Source: Gluconobacter thailandicus F149-1 = NBRC 100600 (GTDB taxonomy: Bacteria > Pseudomonadota > Alphaproteobacteria > Acetobacterales > Acetobacteraceae). From it: a stretch of 64,000 bases of DNA. The notes below the pieces were generated by a model. The model had not been told where the DNA came from, did not search any database, and saw only the letters and a list, made by a program, of their open reading frames with translations. This document shows positions 29,307 to 38,775 of the stretch, piece by piece. Each line of letters begins with the position of its first letter. Position 1 is the stretch's first letter. Both the position numbers and the translations under genes were made by a program. The stretch covers positions 1 to 64,000 of the forward strand of contig NZ_BANH01000061.1 of NCBI RefSeq assembly GCF_000964465.1, written 5' to 3'.

Positions 29307-30776
29307 ATGGAACACGTCCAGCAGGTCGAGCCATTCGACTATGTTATCTTTGGCGCCACCGGCGATCTCACAATGCGCAAGCTTCTGCCTGCGCTTTATA
29401 ACCGTCTCCGCATGGGGCAGATCCCCGACGATGCCCGCATCATTGGGACAGCCCGCACGGATATCGACCGGGAGGGCTACGTTGCCCGCGCCAGAGAGGC
29501 GCTGGAACGCTTCATACCCGATGACGTCCGTTCACCGGTCCTTGTCGACCGGTTTCTGAAACTTGTACATTATGTCACACTTGATGGCACAAAAGCCGAC
29601 AGTGACTGGGGAGTTCTCTCCACTGTGCTGTCGGACGCGCCGGCTGACCGCATCCGTGTCTACTATTTTGCTACGGCGCCGCAGCTTTATGGAAGCATCT
29701 GCGAGAACCTGCACAGCCAGGGTCTCGTAACGCCTCACTCGCGCGTCGTGCTGGAAAAGCCAATCGGCACGGATATGGCAACGGCTACCGCCATCAATGA
29801 CGGCGTGGGCCAGTACTTCCCGGAAAACCAGATCTACCGCATTGATCATTATCTCGGGAAAGAGACAGTCCAGAACGTTCTGGCCCTGCGCTTTGCCAAT
29901 CCGATCATGAATGCGATCTGGTCCGGTGAGCAGATTGAAAGCGTGCAGATCACGGCTGCCGAGACCGTCGGCGTAGAAGGACGCGCGTCCTACTACGACA
30001 CATCCGGCGCCATGCGGGACATGATCCAGAATCACCTTCTTCAGGTTTTGTGTCTTGTCGCGATGGAAGCGCCGGATTCCCTGGAAGCCGACACGGTTCG
30101 CAACGCGAAGCTGGCTGTCCTGAACGCCCTTCGCCCGATCACAGATGACACTGTGGCGGCAGAAACCGTTCGTGGGCAGTACACGGCAGGTGTTGTCGGG
30201 GGCCAGAGCGTTCCTGGCTATCTGGAAGAACTGGGTCAGCCGAGCAATACGGAAACCTATGCTGCCATTCGCGCCTGGGTGGATACACCTCGCTGGAAAG
30301 GCGTGCCGTTCTACATCCGCACCGCCAAGCGTTCCGCCCGCAAGGTCAGCGAGATCGTCATCCGCTTCCGTTCTGCACCGACTACTCTTTTCGGTTCAGC
30401 CCCCCCAGAGAACGTTCTGGTGATTCGCGTTCAGCCCAATGAAGGCATCGAGCTTCATTTGAACGTCAAGAATCCCGCACTGGACGCATACACTCTGCGA
30501 ACGGCAGATCTGGATACGACGATCCGGATGGAGGGAGGTCTTCCCTTCCCTGATTCTTATGAGCGCCTTCTGCTTGACGCGGTACGGGGAAATCCGATTC
30601 TCTTCATCCGTCGCGACGAAGTCGAAGCGGCATGGCGCTGGGCTGAGCCTGTTCTCAATGCCTGGAGCGAGAACAAGGTGCCGATGCAGACATATAGTGC
30701 CGGGTCGTACGGCCCGGAGACGTCTGCTGAAATGCTCGCTGAACGTGGCGACAAATGGCACGAAGACATGGAGTAA
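29307..30776 (+). CDS. zwf: glucose-6-phosphate 1-dehydrogenase
   Basis: A 489-residue enzyme that oxidises glucose 6-phosphate to 6-phosphogluconolactone, feeding the pentose phosphate and Entner-Doudoroff routes. The dinucleotide fold has GATGDLTMRKLLPALYNR and the active-site helix has RIDHYLGKE. In Gluconobacter glycolysis is incomplete, so this is a main entry into central metabolism. A small protein follows 6 bp later. Confidence 0.97.
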   Translation: MEHVQQVEPFDYVIFGATGDLTMRKLLPALYNRLRMGQIPDDARIIGTARTDIDREGYVARAREALERFIPDDVRSPVLVDRFLKLVHYVTLDGTKADSDWGVLSTVLSDAPADRIRVYYFATAPQLYGSICENLHSQGLVTPHSRVVLEKPIGTDMATATAINDGVGQYFPENQIYRIDHYLGKETVQNVLALRFANPIMNAIWSGEQIESVQITAAETVGVEGRASYYDTSGAMRDMIQNHLLQVLCLVAMEAPDSLEADTVRNAKLAVLNALRPITDDTVAAETVRGQYTAGVVGGQSVPGYLEELGQPSNTETYAAIRAWVDTPRWKGVPFYIRTAKRSARKVSEIVIRFRSAPTTLFGSAPPENVLVIRVQPNEGIELHLNVKNPALDAYTLRTADLDTTIRMEGGLPFPDSYERLLLDAVRGNPILFIRRDEVEAAWRWAEPVLNAWSENKVPMQTYSAGSYGPETSAEMLAERGDKWHEDME

Positions 30777-30782
30777 ACGCTT

Positions 30783-31241
30783 TTGACTGACAACGCGAAC
30801 GCAAAGCCCCGTTTCTCACGGGGCACACGGCGTCCGCCCCGTACACTCAAACAGCACCTGATGCGCCGGCTCCTGATTGTGGTGCCGGCGTTTCTGTTGA
30901 TGTTCGTGATCGTTCGTACCGGACTTCTGGATTTTTCTTATGACAAGTTCACGTTCAGCAAGCTGAGCTGGTTCGACAACACCGCCCTTGTGGAACATCT
31001 CCGGCTCGTCGTGACCAATGATGGCCTCACGGATATGCCCAAGCGGTGCCTGGTGTTCGTGGTCAATGGCAATGCTGCGGACAATAATCCGGATATTGAT
31101 GTTCTCGGACGCCATGGAAACGGTTGCCCAGGCGACAAGCCTTCCGCCGACAAGCTGTTCAGCCTGAAGATTGATCGTAGCGAACGGACCGTCCAGACTG
31201 ATGCCGGTACGCCCGGTTCTTTCCGCCAGCTTCAACCCTGA
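30783..31241 (+). CDS. small membrane-anchored protein of unknown function
   Basis: A 152-residue protein with a TTG start (30783-30785) preceded by GGAG near 30770. A basic N-terminus (about 1-28) is followed by one transmembrane helix (RRLLIVVPAFLLMFVIVRTG) and a soluble C-terminal part with two cysteines (MPKRCLVFVVNG and HGNGCPGD). It is almost certainly cotranscribed with zwf. No recognised domain; topology suggests a periplasmic C-terminal domain. Confidence 0.7.
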   Translation: MTDNANAKPRFSRGTRRPPRTLKQHLMRRLLIVVPAFLLMFVIVRTGLLDFSYDKFTFSKLSWFDNTALVEHLRLVVTNDGLTDMPKRCLVFVVNGNAADNNPDIDVLGRHGNGCPGDKPSADKLFSLKIDRSERTVQTDAGTPGSFRQLQP

Positions 31242-31253
31242 CAGGAGCAATTT

Positions 31254-32246
31254 TCAGGAAGGGCGTGATCCGGCCTTCCTGAAGGCTTCCCGCAAAAACT
31301 CTCCCCCTTCCCGCAATGCTGTCCGACCATCCCTGAACAGGGCGTAACCGTTCAGAAAGCCATGAATCATGCGCGGAAAAAGTCGATATCGAACTGGGAC
31401 ACCTGCGTCTCTAAGTAGACGGCTATAAAGCTCCCCCTCGCCTCTCAGCGGATCGAATCCTGCCGTGACGATCATTGCGGGCGGAAGGTCATTGAAGGTC
31501 TCGGCGAAAACAGGCGAGAACTCCGGGTCGAACAGATCATCTGGCGACACAAGCGTCTGACCGCAATACCAATGCAGCAGTTCCGTGGTGAGCATATAGC
31601 CTTGGCCATATGTCTGTCGGGAGGGTGGAATGATGGGGCCGCTGACCGCTGGGTAATAAAGAAGCTGGGCCGCCAGAGTGATCTCTGGATTAGTCCGACT
31701 CCAGTGCGTGAGCGCGGCTGAGAGATTTCCGCCAGCACTGTCCCCCGCCACTGCGATCGGAAGATTCGGTACAGCCTTCCTCAGCCACTTGAGTGCTACC
31801 TGTGCGTCTCTCAGACCCGCCGGGAAACGATGCTCAGGGGCAAGGCGGTAATCGAGGGACAAAACCATCGCGCCCGACGCAGCGGCCAGTCGGCAGCAGA
31901 TACCGTGGTGAGAGGTGGTATCGCAATGAACGAATCCTCCACCATGCAGAAACAGCAAGACTCCAGTGACTTTCCCCCTTGGGCGATAGAGCCGTGCAGG
32001 TCGCTCCCCGACTTCACCAGGGACCTTGATCTCGATCCACTTGCGAATGCGAAGGGAAGACAGACATTGAGGGAAGCTGGGGCGCCCGGTGATGCGCCGG
32101 ATCTGGGCGAGCGCGGCGGCTGACGGCATAGGCGCAGGAATATCCGGGATCACATCGACAGGTACTGAACGGGATATTATGCCCCGCCGACGGGCCTGCC
32201 ATTCAAGCCAGAAAAGAAAGATCCGCAGAGCAAAAGTCGGTTGCAT
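31254..32246 (-). CDS. alpha/beta hydrolase of the hormone-sensitive-lipase (family IV) type
   Basis: A 330-residue esterase. It has the oxyanion HGGGF at about 101, nucleophile S170 in GDSAGG, D265 in GFDPLRGEG and H295 in MIHGF, all typical of bacterial HSL-type carboxylesterases. No signal peptide is obvious; a hydrophobic start (FALRIFLFWLEW) could associate with the membrane. The substrate is unknown. It converges with the zwf operon and is divergent from rnpB. Confidence 0.92.
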   Translation of the reverse strand: MQPTFALRIFLFWLEWQARRRGIISRSVPVDVIPDIPAPMPSAAALAQIRRITGRPSFPQCLSSLRIRKWIEIKVPGEVGERPARLYRPRGKVTGVLLFLHGGGFVHCDTTSHHGICCRLAAASGAMVLSLDYRLAPEHRFPAGLRDAQVALKWLRKAVPNLPIAVAGDSAGGNLSAALTHWSRTNPEITLAAQLLYYPAVSGPIIPPSRQTYGQGYMLTTELLHWYCGQTLVSPDDLFDPEFSPVFAETFNDLPPAMIVTAGFDPLRGEGELYSRLLRDAGVPVRYRLFPRMIHGFLNGYALFRDGRTALREGGEFLREAFRKAGSRPS

Positions 32247-32319
32247 TCCAGCATCATGGCGACAAATGAACCGAAAGTCTGCCCTTGACCCGCACTCGCT
32301 CCCGGCGCAAGGTCCGCCC

Positions 32320-32720
32320 GCCAGACGGCTGGACGATCGCTGTGGCCGGGATGAGGATCCCTGTCATGGAGGAAAGTCCGGGCTCCATGGGAAAACGGTA
32401 CCGGCTAACAGCCGGCGGGGGCGACCCTAGGGACAGTGCCACAGAAAACAGACCGCCCGCCGGACTGTTCCTTCTGGAACATGTCGCGGGTAAGGGCGAA
32501 ACGGTGCGGTAAGAGCGCACCGCGATTCCGGCAACGGCGTCGGTCACGGTAAACCCTACCGGGAGCAAAACCGAATAGGAACGGCAGGCTGTCGCAAGAT
32601 GGCCGGGAGCGTCTCACTCCGCCGTTCGGGTTGGTTGCGTGAGGCATGCAGCAATGTATGTCCCAGAGGAATGATCGTCCCGCCTTTGGCGGACAGAACC
32701 CGGCTTACAGGCCGTCTGGC
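32320..32720 (+). ncRNA. rnpB: RNase P RNA (class A)
   Basis: About 400 bases. The ends pair as P1 (GCCAGACGGC with GCCGTCTGGC). The conserved core is present: GAGGAAAGTCCGGGCTCC at about 32370 and AGAACCCGGCTTACAG near 32695-32710, the two strands of the P4/CRI-CRV core. It is the catalytic subunit that trims tRNA 5' ends. Confidence 0.95.
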
Positions 32721-32770
32721 ACCTCTGAACAAAAACTGTTCTCCAATACTCGCCAGAACAGATATTAAGA

Positions 32771-32785
32771 GAACATAAAGAGAAC
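32771..32785. promoter_or_regulatory. GAAC-N7-GAAC, LexA-type SOS box
   Basis: GAAC (32771-32774), seven bases, GAAC (32782-32785): the direct-repeat form (GTTC-N7-GTTC on the other strand) bound by alphaproteobacterial LexA. Another GAAC lies at 32756 and a GAAC-N7-GTTC at 32727-32741. It sits between rnpB and the mraZ promoter; no SOS gene is evident beside it. Confidence 0.45.
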
Positions 32786-32914
32786 AAATAGCGGCAGGTA
32801 TAGATCTCGCCCGGCGATTATCCCTGATAACTCCTAATAAATAGCAAAAAATCTCGTCACAATTCCCACATTGAAAATAGCCGCAGTTTTCTGCCGTTTT
32901 TCGAAGATATGTGT

Positions 32915-32945
32915 TTGACGTCCCATAAAATCCCATGGTATCCCA
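32915..32945 (+). promoter_or_regulatory. mraZ promoter with three MraZ boxes
   Basis: TCCCA occurs at 32921, 32931 and 32941, exactly 10 bp apart (TGGGA direct repeats on the minus strand), the known MraZ operator pattern. A -35 TTGACG at 32915-32920 and an extended -10 TG-G-TATCCC at 32936-32944 are interleaved with them, so MraZ binding would block the dcw promoter. The 32721-33010 spacer contains no gene I can support. Confidence 0.8.
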
Positions 32946-33010
32946 AGAAAGAACAGAGAAATACCTGAACACCTTGCGCGGGTCCTGAAGTGAAGGGAGG
33001 CACATCATCA

Positions 33011-33481
33011 ATGAGCATGTTCCTCGGCACGCATCAGAACCGCTTTGACGCCAAGGGACGTGTTTCCATTCCGGCCCCTTTCCGATCCGCTCTCAGAACA
33101 CAGGCACAGCCGGGTGAAGCTTTGGTCATTCTTCGGCCATCTCATCTGCATCCCTGCATCGAAGCCTGGACGTCGGCCGCTTTTGCCTCCCTCGCCCAGC
33201 CGCTCGACGAATACGACCCGTTTTCTGAAGATCATGATGACCTAGCTGCCAGCCTGTATGCGGATGCCTATCCGCTGGATAGCGACAAGGAAGGCCGGAT
33301 CATTCTTCCCGATATCCTGCGCACGCATGCTTCGCTGACGGATGAAGTCTCTTTCATGGGACTGGGTCGTGTTTTCCAGATCTGGAATCCGGAAGCCGCA
33401 GCAGAGCGCCGTCTCCAGGCGCGCGCACGGGCAAAAGAACTGACAGGCAGCCGCAGACCGGCCAACGGAGTTGCGGCATGA
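33011..33481 (+). CDS. mraZ: transcriptional regulator MraZ
   Basis: A 156-residue protein started at [19 protein letters not shown] with GGGAGG at -10. Two tandem MraZ/AbrB-like domains contain DAKGRVSIP and DKEGRIILP, the two conserved turns. MraZ forms rings that bind repeated TGGGA boxes and repress its own dcw promoter. Three such boxes lie just upstream. Its stop overlaps rsmH (ATGA). Confidence 0.97.
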   Translation: MSMFLGTHQNRFDAKGRVSIPAPFRSALRTQAQPGEALVILRPSHLHPCIEAWTSAAFASLAQPLDEYDPFSEDHDDLAASLYADAYPLDSDKEGRIILPDILRTHASLTDEVSFMGLGRVFQIWNPEAAAERRLQARARAKELTGSRRPANGVAA

Positions 33482-34449
33482 ACGCGATTACTCTCGTCCA
33501 CCAGGGGCATGTCCCCGTCATGCTGAAGGAAGTCCTTGAGGCGCTGTCTCCCCGTGATGGCGGCCGCTATCTGGACGGCACTTTCGGCGGCGGCGGTTAT
33601 GCCCGCGCCATCCTGAACAGTGCGGATTGCACGTTGCACGGCATTGATCGTGATCCCACGGCAATTGCCCGCGGCGAAGCCATGGCCCAGCAGGCCAATG
33701 GCCGCCTGATCATGCATCAGGGTACGTTCGGGGATATGGAACAGCTCGTCGGGCAGGATGGTCCGTTTGACGGGATCGTGCTGGATCTTGGCGTATCCTC
33801 GTTTCAGATCGATCAGGCAGAGCGCGGATTTTCCTTCCGCAACGATGGCCCGCTGGACATGCGAATGGGTGCTGACGGACCGTCTGCCTCAGACCTTGTC
33901 AATTCCATGAAGGAAAGCGATCTGGCGGACGTTCTTTATCGCTACGGTGAAGAGAAACTGTCCCGTCGTATCGCTCGCGCCATTGTCGCCGCACGCGCTG
34001 AAGAGCCCATCACGACCACCGGTCGCCTGGCCCATATCGTGCGTTCCTGCGTTCCCAAGGATCGTTCCAAGATCGACCCGGCCACCCGCAGTTTTCAGGG
34101 TCTTCGGATTGCTGTGAACGATGAGCTGGGCGAACTGGAACGCGCGCTGGAAGCTGCCCCTCGCCTTCTGGCTCCCGGTGGTGTGTTCGTCGTCGTGACG
34201 TTCCATTCCCTTGAAGATCGTCTGGCCAAACGCGCCATGGCGGAACTGGCTGGCCGTACGGCCAATCCGTCCCGCTACGATCCGGCCCCGGTCCGGAAAG
34301 AGCCGCCGGCTTTTTCCCTTCTCCATTCCCGCCCCCTGCCTGCCACGGAAGAGGAAGCGCGGGAAAACCCCAGAGCAAGAAGTGCACGTCTGCGCGCCCT
34401 GGTTCGTAATTCCGCCCCACAACCGTCCGCCTCAGGAAACCGAGCATGA
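33478..34449 (+). CDS. rsmH: 16S rRNA (cytosine-1402-N4) methyltransferase
   Basis: A 323-residue SAM-dependent enzyme. The SAM site begins with [16 protein letters not shown], followed by [25 protein letters not shown] (given as [11 protein letters not shown] and [15 protein letters not shown]), and the late motif FHSLEDR. RsmH fine-tunes decoding at the ribosomal P site. It overlaps mraZ and ftsL by ATGA. Confidence 0.97.
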   Translation: MNAITLVHQGHVPVMLKEVLEALSPRDGGRYLDGTFGGGGYARAILNSADCTLHGIDRDPTAIARGEAMAQQANGRLIMHQGTFGDMEQLVGQDGPFDGIVLDLGVSSFQIDQAERGFSFRNDGPLDMRMGADGPSASDLVNSMKESDLADVLYRYGEEKLSRRIARAIVAARAEEPITTTGRLAHIVRSCVPKDRSKIDPATRSFQGLRIAVNDELGELERALEAAPRLLAPGGVFVVVTFHSLEDRLAKRAMAELAGRTANPSRYDPAPVRKEPPAFSLLHSRPLPATEEEARENPRARSARLRALVRNSAPQPSASGNRA

Positions 34450-35261
34450 TCCGGCCTTTCACCATTGCCTGCGCTGTCCTCGCTGCAGGATCTGGCCTGT
34501 TTCTTTATACCAAGAAACATGAGACGACGGTTCTCGACCAGAAGATCACCAAGATTGTGCAGGAAACGCAGAAGGTCCGTTCACAAACGGCCATGCTGCG
34601 GACGGAATGGGCCCTTCTCAATCAGCCTGATCGCCTGAATACGCTGGCAGCTCGTTTTGTTCCGGATCTACACCCTATGGCGCCGGACCAGTTCGTTCGC
34701 ATGGCAAGCGTGGAAGCACGCCTGCCTGCTCCCGGCTCACGTCCTGCTCCAGTTGATCCGCGCGAAGGACTGCATGAAGTCGTAAACCGCGCTGCAACCG
34801 AAGCACATCTCCCGCTTCCTGCAGCGCCGGTTGTACGTCCTGCCGCTCCTGTCGCGCATGCTCCCGTTATCGCGACGGCCGCTCCGCAGCCTCTCCCGGT
34901 CACACCACGTGTCATGACCGCCAAGGCGACTGCGCCACGTGTTGTCCATCCACATGCAGACCGGATCTTACACAGCCAGGACACCGAGCTGGCCTCCGCA
35001 ACCACGACGCGCCCGGTTGCTCCGCACCTGAGCACGGCACGATCGGATGTGACGCCGAGCGTTCGCCTTGTGAGCTACCATGGAACACGTCCGACGCCGG
35101 TTGTCGCAACGGCCTGGCATAGCCAGCCTGCGCATCAGGTTCGGGAAGCATCCCTGACGCGGGTTGCTGAAGAAGAGCGCCCGCGAATCCATCATCATGC
35201 CAGCTCTGCGCTGGGAAATGACGGAGACGCATTGCCCCCGCCGGTTCCGTTGGCTAACTGA
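34446..35261 (+). CDS. ftsL: cell division protein FtsL with long C-terminal tail
   Basis: A 271-residue bitopic protein: transmembrane helix at about 4-21, then a coiled coil ([22 protein letters not shown], here cited by its ends K and E) reaching about residue 70 and the conserved [14 protein letters not shown] segment. After about residue 100 the protein is Pro/Ala/His-rich and of low complexity. FtsL works with FtsQ and FtsB to activate septal synthesis; typical FtsL is about 100-130 residues, so this tail is unusual. Downstream is an 83-bp spacer with a CtrA-type site. Confidence 0.9.
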   Translation: MIRPFTIACAVLAAGSGLFLYTKKHETTVLDQKITKIVQETQKVRSQTAMLRTEWALLNQPDRLNTLAARFVPDLHPMAPDQFVRMASVEARLPAPGSRPAPVDPREGLHEVVNRAATEAHLPLPAAPVVRPAAPVAHAPVIATAAPQPLPVTPRVMTAKATAPRVVHPHADRILHSQDTELASATTTRPVAPHLSTARSDVTPSVRLVSYHGTRPTPVVATAWHSQPAHQVREASLTRVAEEERPRIHHHASSALGNDGDALPPPVPLAN

Positions 35262-35275
35262 GACCCTCTCTCTTG

Positions 35276-35290
35276 TTAACTGCTCGTTAA
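35276..35290. promoter_or_regulatory. TTAA-N7-TTAA, full CtrA-type box between ftsL and ftsI
   Basis: TTAA at 35276-35279, seven bases, TTAA at 35287-35290: the consensus of the alphaproteobacterial cell-cycle regulator CtrA. It sits about 55 bp upstream of ftsI in one of the few real gaps in the cluster. Confidence 0.55.
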
Positions 35291-35344
35291 GTATTTTCCG
35301 GATAGCTTCGGGCGAGCACCTTACATAGGACGCAACGCCGCACG

Positions 35345-37315
35345 ATGCCTCAGGACGTGCCACCCTCATCAGGTTCGCATCGCGCAGCGCGCCAGAATAA
35401 ACGGGCGGAGCAGCGCGGCTCACAGGCAGCGGGACCAAAGCTCTCGTCCCGTCGCCTGAACCTTGACCAGATGCATGGCCGCCTTCTCGTGGCTGGCATG
35501 GGCTTTCTTGCGATCTATGGCGCTGTCGCCCTCAAGGCGACCTTTGCAACCGTCCTGATGCCCATGGAGCCGGAAAAGCGCCAGATCGCCCCTCAGGTTC
35601 CGGAAATTCCCAAGAGTGATCCGCGCGGTGAGATGGCTGGCGATTTCGTCCTGCCATCCGTCAAACGCGCAACCATCACGGATCGAAACGGTCAGGCTCT
35701 CGCCCTCTCCCTCCCGGTGGCGCAGGTCTATGCCAATCCGATGGAGCTGATTGATCCTGAAGAGGCGGCCAAAAAACTGAAAACCGTTCTGCCAAAACTG
35801 GATGAGGCGGAAACCGTTCGTCGCCTCTCCCTGAAAAAGCAGTTCGTTTACATTGCCCGCGATATTTCTCCCGTACAGGAAATCGCGATCAATAACCTTG
35901 GTATTCCTGGCATCTATTTTGAAGCCGGCGAGCGCCGCCACTATCCTCTTGGCCGTACGGCTGCCCAGATCATGGGCAGCGTGGATATTGACGACCATGG
36001 CATTGCCGGCGTTGAGCGCTTTTTCGATCAGCGCCTGAATTCGGATCGCACGCCACTCCGTCTGTCCCTGGATGTTCGTGTGCAGGCAGTCGCACATGAT
36101 GAGCTTGCGGCCGCCAAAGATGAGTTTTCGGCCATTGGTGCCTCAGCGATCGTCATGGATGTTCGAACGGGCGAGATCCTCGCCATGGTCAGTCTGCCTG
36201 ATTACGACGCCAATGAATTCAACCATGCGCCGAATGATGCCCGCTTCAACCGCGCAGTGACGGGCATGTACGAGCCGGGTTCGACCTTCAAGCTTCAGAC
36301 AGCAGCCATGGGTCTTCAGCTTGGTGTCGTCCATATCTGGGATCGTTTCTCAACCATTCCCATCCGGGTCGGACGCTTCACTATTCGTGACATGAAGACC
36401 GATCATTTTGCGCCATGGCTGTCTCTGCCTGGCGTTTTGGCATACTCGTCCAACCCGGCTGCGGCCCATATTGCTCTGGATGTCGGGGCGCAGCGCCAGC
36501 AGGAGTGGCTGCGCGGCATGGGCTTCTTCAACCGCGTTCCGGTTGAACTGCCTGAAGCCGGGCGGCCGCTCGTACCAGCATCAAAAAACTGGGGTATTTC
36601 GACTGTCATGACCGTCGGCTTTGGTCATGGTGTTGCCGAACCGCCTCTGGCCATTGTCCGCGGCACCGCAGCAACTGTGAATGGTGGCATCCTTCTTAAG
36701 CCGACGCTTGTGGCACGCGACCAGCAGGATGAAGCCCAGACACCAGACGCCAAGCTGCGTCCTGTCGCCTACAAACCGGATGAAACGGATAATGGCGACG
36801 ACATTGGTGCGCAGACCCCTGTTGGAACGCGGGTTCTGTCAGAGAAGACCTCTGCCCTGCTCCGCAAACTGCTTCGTCTTGACGTCACGGTAGGCAGCGG
36901 CAAGTCAGCTGAAGTTCCGGGTTATTACGTTGGCGGCAAGACGGGTACGGCAGAAAAGATTGGTGCCCATGGTGGATACCTGAAGCACGTCAACGTTTCG
37001 GCCTTCACCAGTGTCTTCCCAATGAACAACCCGCATTATGCGGTCTATGTCATGCTCGACAGTCCTCAGGGAACGGCTGCGACCCATGGCTGGACCACAG
37101 CCGCCTGGAACGCCGCACCAACTGTGAAGAAGATCATCTCACGCGTTGGGCCAATTCTGAACCAGTTCCCGGACACCGCCAACAAGGACGCGATTGAAGC
37201 GTCTCTTGCCATTCCCATGAATCCGTCTGTGCCAACGGGCTATCGTGCCCTCGGTCCCGGAAATGATCCCGGCGACCCGCGCAATCAGGCGCACTCTTCC
37301 AAGACACAGCACTGA
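35345..37315 (+). CDS. ftsI: penicillin-binding protein FtsI (septal transpeptidase)
   Basis: A 656-residue class B PBP. An N-terminal basic cytoplasmic tail (1-45) precedes one transmembrane helix (about 49-68), a dimerisation domain, and a transpeptidase domain with S313 in EPGSTFK, SSNPAAA (SxN) and KTGTAE (K532). It crosslinks septal peptidoglycan with FtsW. A spacer of 83 bp from ftsL suggests it may have its own promoter. Confidence 0.96.
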   Translation: MPQDVPPSSGSHRAARQNKRAEQRGSQAAGPKLSSRRLNLDQMHGRLLVAGMGFLAIYGAVALKATFATVLMPMEPEKRQIAPQVPEIPKSDPRGEMAGDFVLPSVKRATITDRNGQALALSLPVAQVYANPMELIDPEEAAKKLKTVLPKLDEAETVRRLSLKKQFVYIARDISPVQEIAINNLGIPGIYFEAGERRHYPLGRTAAQIMGSVDIDDHGIAGVERFFDQRLNSDRTPLRLSLDVRVQAVAHDELAAAKDEFSAIGASAIVMDVRTGEILAMVSLPDYDANEFNHAPNDARFNRAVTGMYEPGSTFKLQTAAMGLQLGVVHIWDRFSTIPIRVGRFTIRDMKTDHFAPWLSLPGVLAYSSNPAAAHIALDVGAQRQQEWLRGMGFFNRVPVELPEAGRPLVPASKNWGISTVMTVGFGHGVAEPPLAIVRGTAATVNGGILLKPTLVARDQQDEAQTPDAKLRPVAYKPDETDNGDDIGAQTPVGTRVLSEKTSALLRKLLRLDVTVGSGKSAEVPGYYVGGKTGTAEKIGAHGGYLKHVNVSAFTSVFPMNNPHYAVYVMLDSPQGTAATHGWTTAAWNAAPTVKKIISRVGPILNQFPDTANKDAIEASLAIPMNPSVPTGYRALGPGNDPGDPRNQAHSSKTQH

Positions 37316-37323
37316 GCCTGCCC

Positions 37324-38775
37324 ATGCGTCTCTCTGAACTTCTCCGGCAGAATGGTTCCGTTCTGTCGCGTTCCGTCGACCCTGAAATTCTGACTGTGAC
37401 AGCAGACAGCAGACAGGTGCGATCAGGCACACTGTTTTTCGCCCTGCGAGGTGCGAAACAGGACGGAGCAGCTTTTATTCCTCAGGCTGTTGCAAATGGT
37501 GCTGTCGCTATCATTGCAGATCATCCCGCTGAAGCAGACGTCCCGGTTCTATTGACGCCTGACGCAAAACGTCTGCTTGCACTGACGGCGGCAACGCTTG
37601 CGGGCCCACAGCCCTCCTGCATTGCGGCAGTCACCGGAACGAACGGCAAGAGCAGCACGGCTGAATTTCTGCGTCAGATCTGGACACTTCAGGGGCTTAA
37701 AGCTGCAAGCCTCGGCACATTAGGGCTGATTGCGAATGTAGATGTTCCGCCTCCGCCTTCACTGACAACACCCGACCCGGTCTCGCTGGCAGCCACATTG
37801 GCGTCTCTGGCCCAGCATGGTGTGGATCACGTCGCCCTTGAAGCCTCGTCTCACGGTCTGGAGCAGCATCGGCTGGATGGTGTTACGCTCAATGCTGCCG
37901 GGTTTTCGAACCTGACCCGAGACCATCTGGATTATCACGGCACCATTGCAGCCTATCGGGCAGCGAAACTGCGTCTGTTCGAAGATCTCCTGCCTGCCAA
38001 TGGTATTGCCGCCGTCAATGCGGACATGGACCCGGATACGTTGAACGCATTGCACGCCATTGCAGCGCAACGGGGCATGGCACTTCGGACAACAGGCAAA
38101 ACGGGAAGTACACTGCGCCTTCTGGAGACACGCCCCACACCGACGGGCCAGATTATCCGTCTCTCTCTCTATGGCGAAGACTTACCGGAAATGACGCTTG
38201 GTTTGCCGGGACTGTTCCAGGCCGACAATGCCATGCTGGCTGCGGCGATGTGCTGGCAGACAGAAGACGACGCACGCAGTCTCGTGGATCTGCTGCCGCA
38301 GTTGACTGGAGTACGAGGACGCTGCGAGTGTGCCGTTGAACTGTCCAATGGTGCCGCAGCGTATGTAGATTACGCCCATACGCCTGATGCTCTGGAACGC
38401 GTTCTGGCAAGCCTTCGCCCGCATACCGAAGGGCGTCTGGTTGTGGTCTTTGGGGCCGGTGGCGATCGGGACCGTGGCAAACGTCCGCTCATGGGCGAAG
38501 TTGCGGCGCGCATGGCCGATGTGGCCATTGTTACGGACGACAACCCCCGCACGGAAGAACCGCAGAGCATTCGCGCCGCCATTCACGCCGCCTGCCCTGA
38601 TGCACTGGAAATCGGTGATCGCCGGTCTGCCATTGCAGCGGGTCTGGAGGCGCTTAAGCCCGGTGACATTCTGGTCGTCGCAGGGAAAGGTCATGAACAG
38701 GGGCAGATTGTTGGCCAGACGGTTCTTCCGTTTGATGATCGCAGCGTGATCCGCGAACTGGCAGGTGCAGCATGA
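37324..38775 (+). CDS. murE: UDP-MurNAc-L-Ala-D-Glu:meso-diaminopimelate ligase
   Basis: A 483-residue Mur ligase. The ATP loop is [14 protein letters not shown]; the DNPRTEEP motif is the mark of meso-diaminopimelate (not lysine) as substrate, so the wall is A1-gamma type. It is 8 bp after ftsI and overlaps murF by ATGA. Confidence 0.97.
   Translation: MRLSELLRQNGSVLSRSVDPEILTVTADSRQVRSGTLFFALRGAKQDGAAFIPQAVANGAVAIIADHPAEADVPVLLTPDAKRLLALTAATLAGPQPSCIAAVTGTNGKSSTAEFLRQIWTLQGLKAASLGTLGLIANVDVPPPPSLTTPDPVSLAATLASLAQHGVDHVALEASSHGLEQHRLDGVTLNAAGFSNLTRDHLDYHGTIAAYRAAKLRLFEDLLPANGIAAVNADMDPDTLNALHAIAAQRGMALRTTGKTGSTLRLLETRPTPTGQIIRLSLYGEDLPEMTLGLPGLFQADNAMLAAAMCWQTEDDARSLVDLLPQLTGVRGRCECAVELSNGAAAYVDYAHTPDALERVLASLRPHTEGRLVVVFGAGGDRDRGKRPLMGEVAARMADVAIVTDDNPRTEEPQSIRAAIHAACPDALEIGDRRSAIAAGLEALKPGDILVVAGKGHEQGQIVGQTVLPFDDRSVIRELAGAA

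Noticed and set aside
32556-33011. Minus-strand frame of 151 codons
   Set aside because: It runs antisense through the 3' part of RNase P RNA and the mraZ promoter, with no ribosome site or family match.
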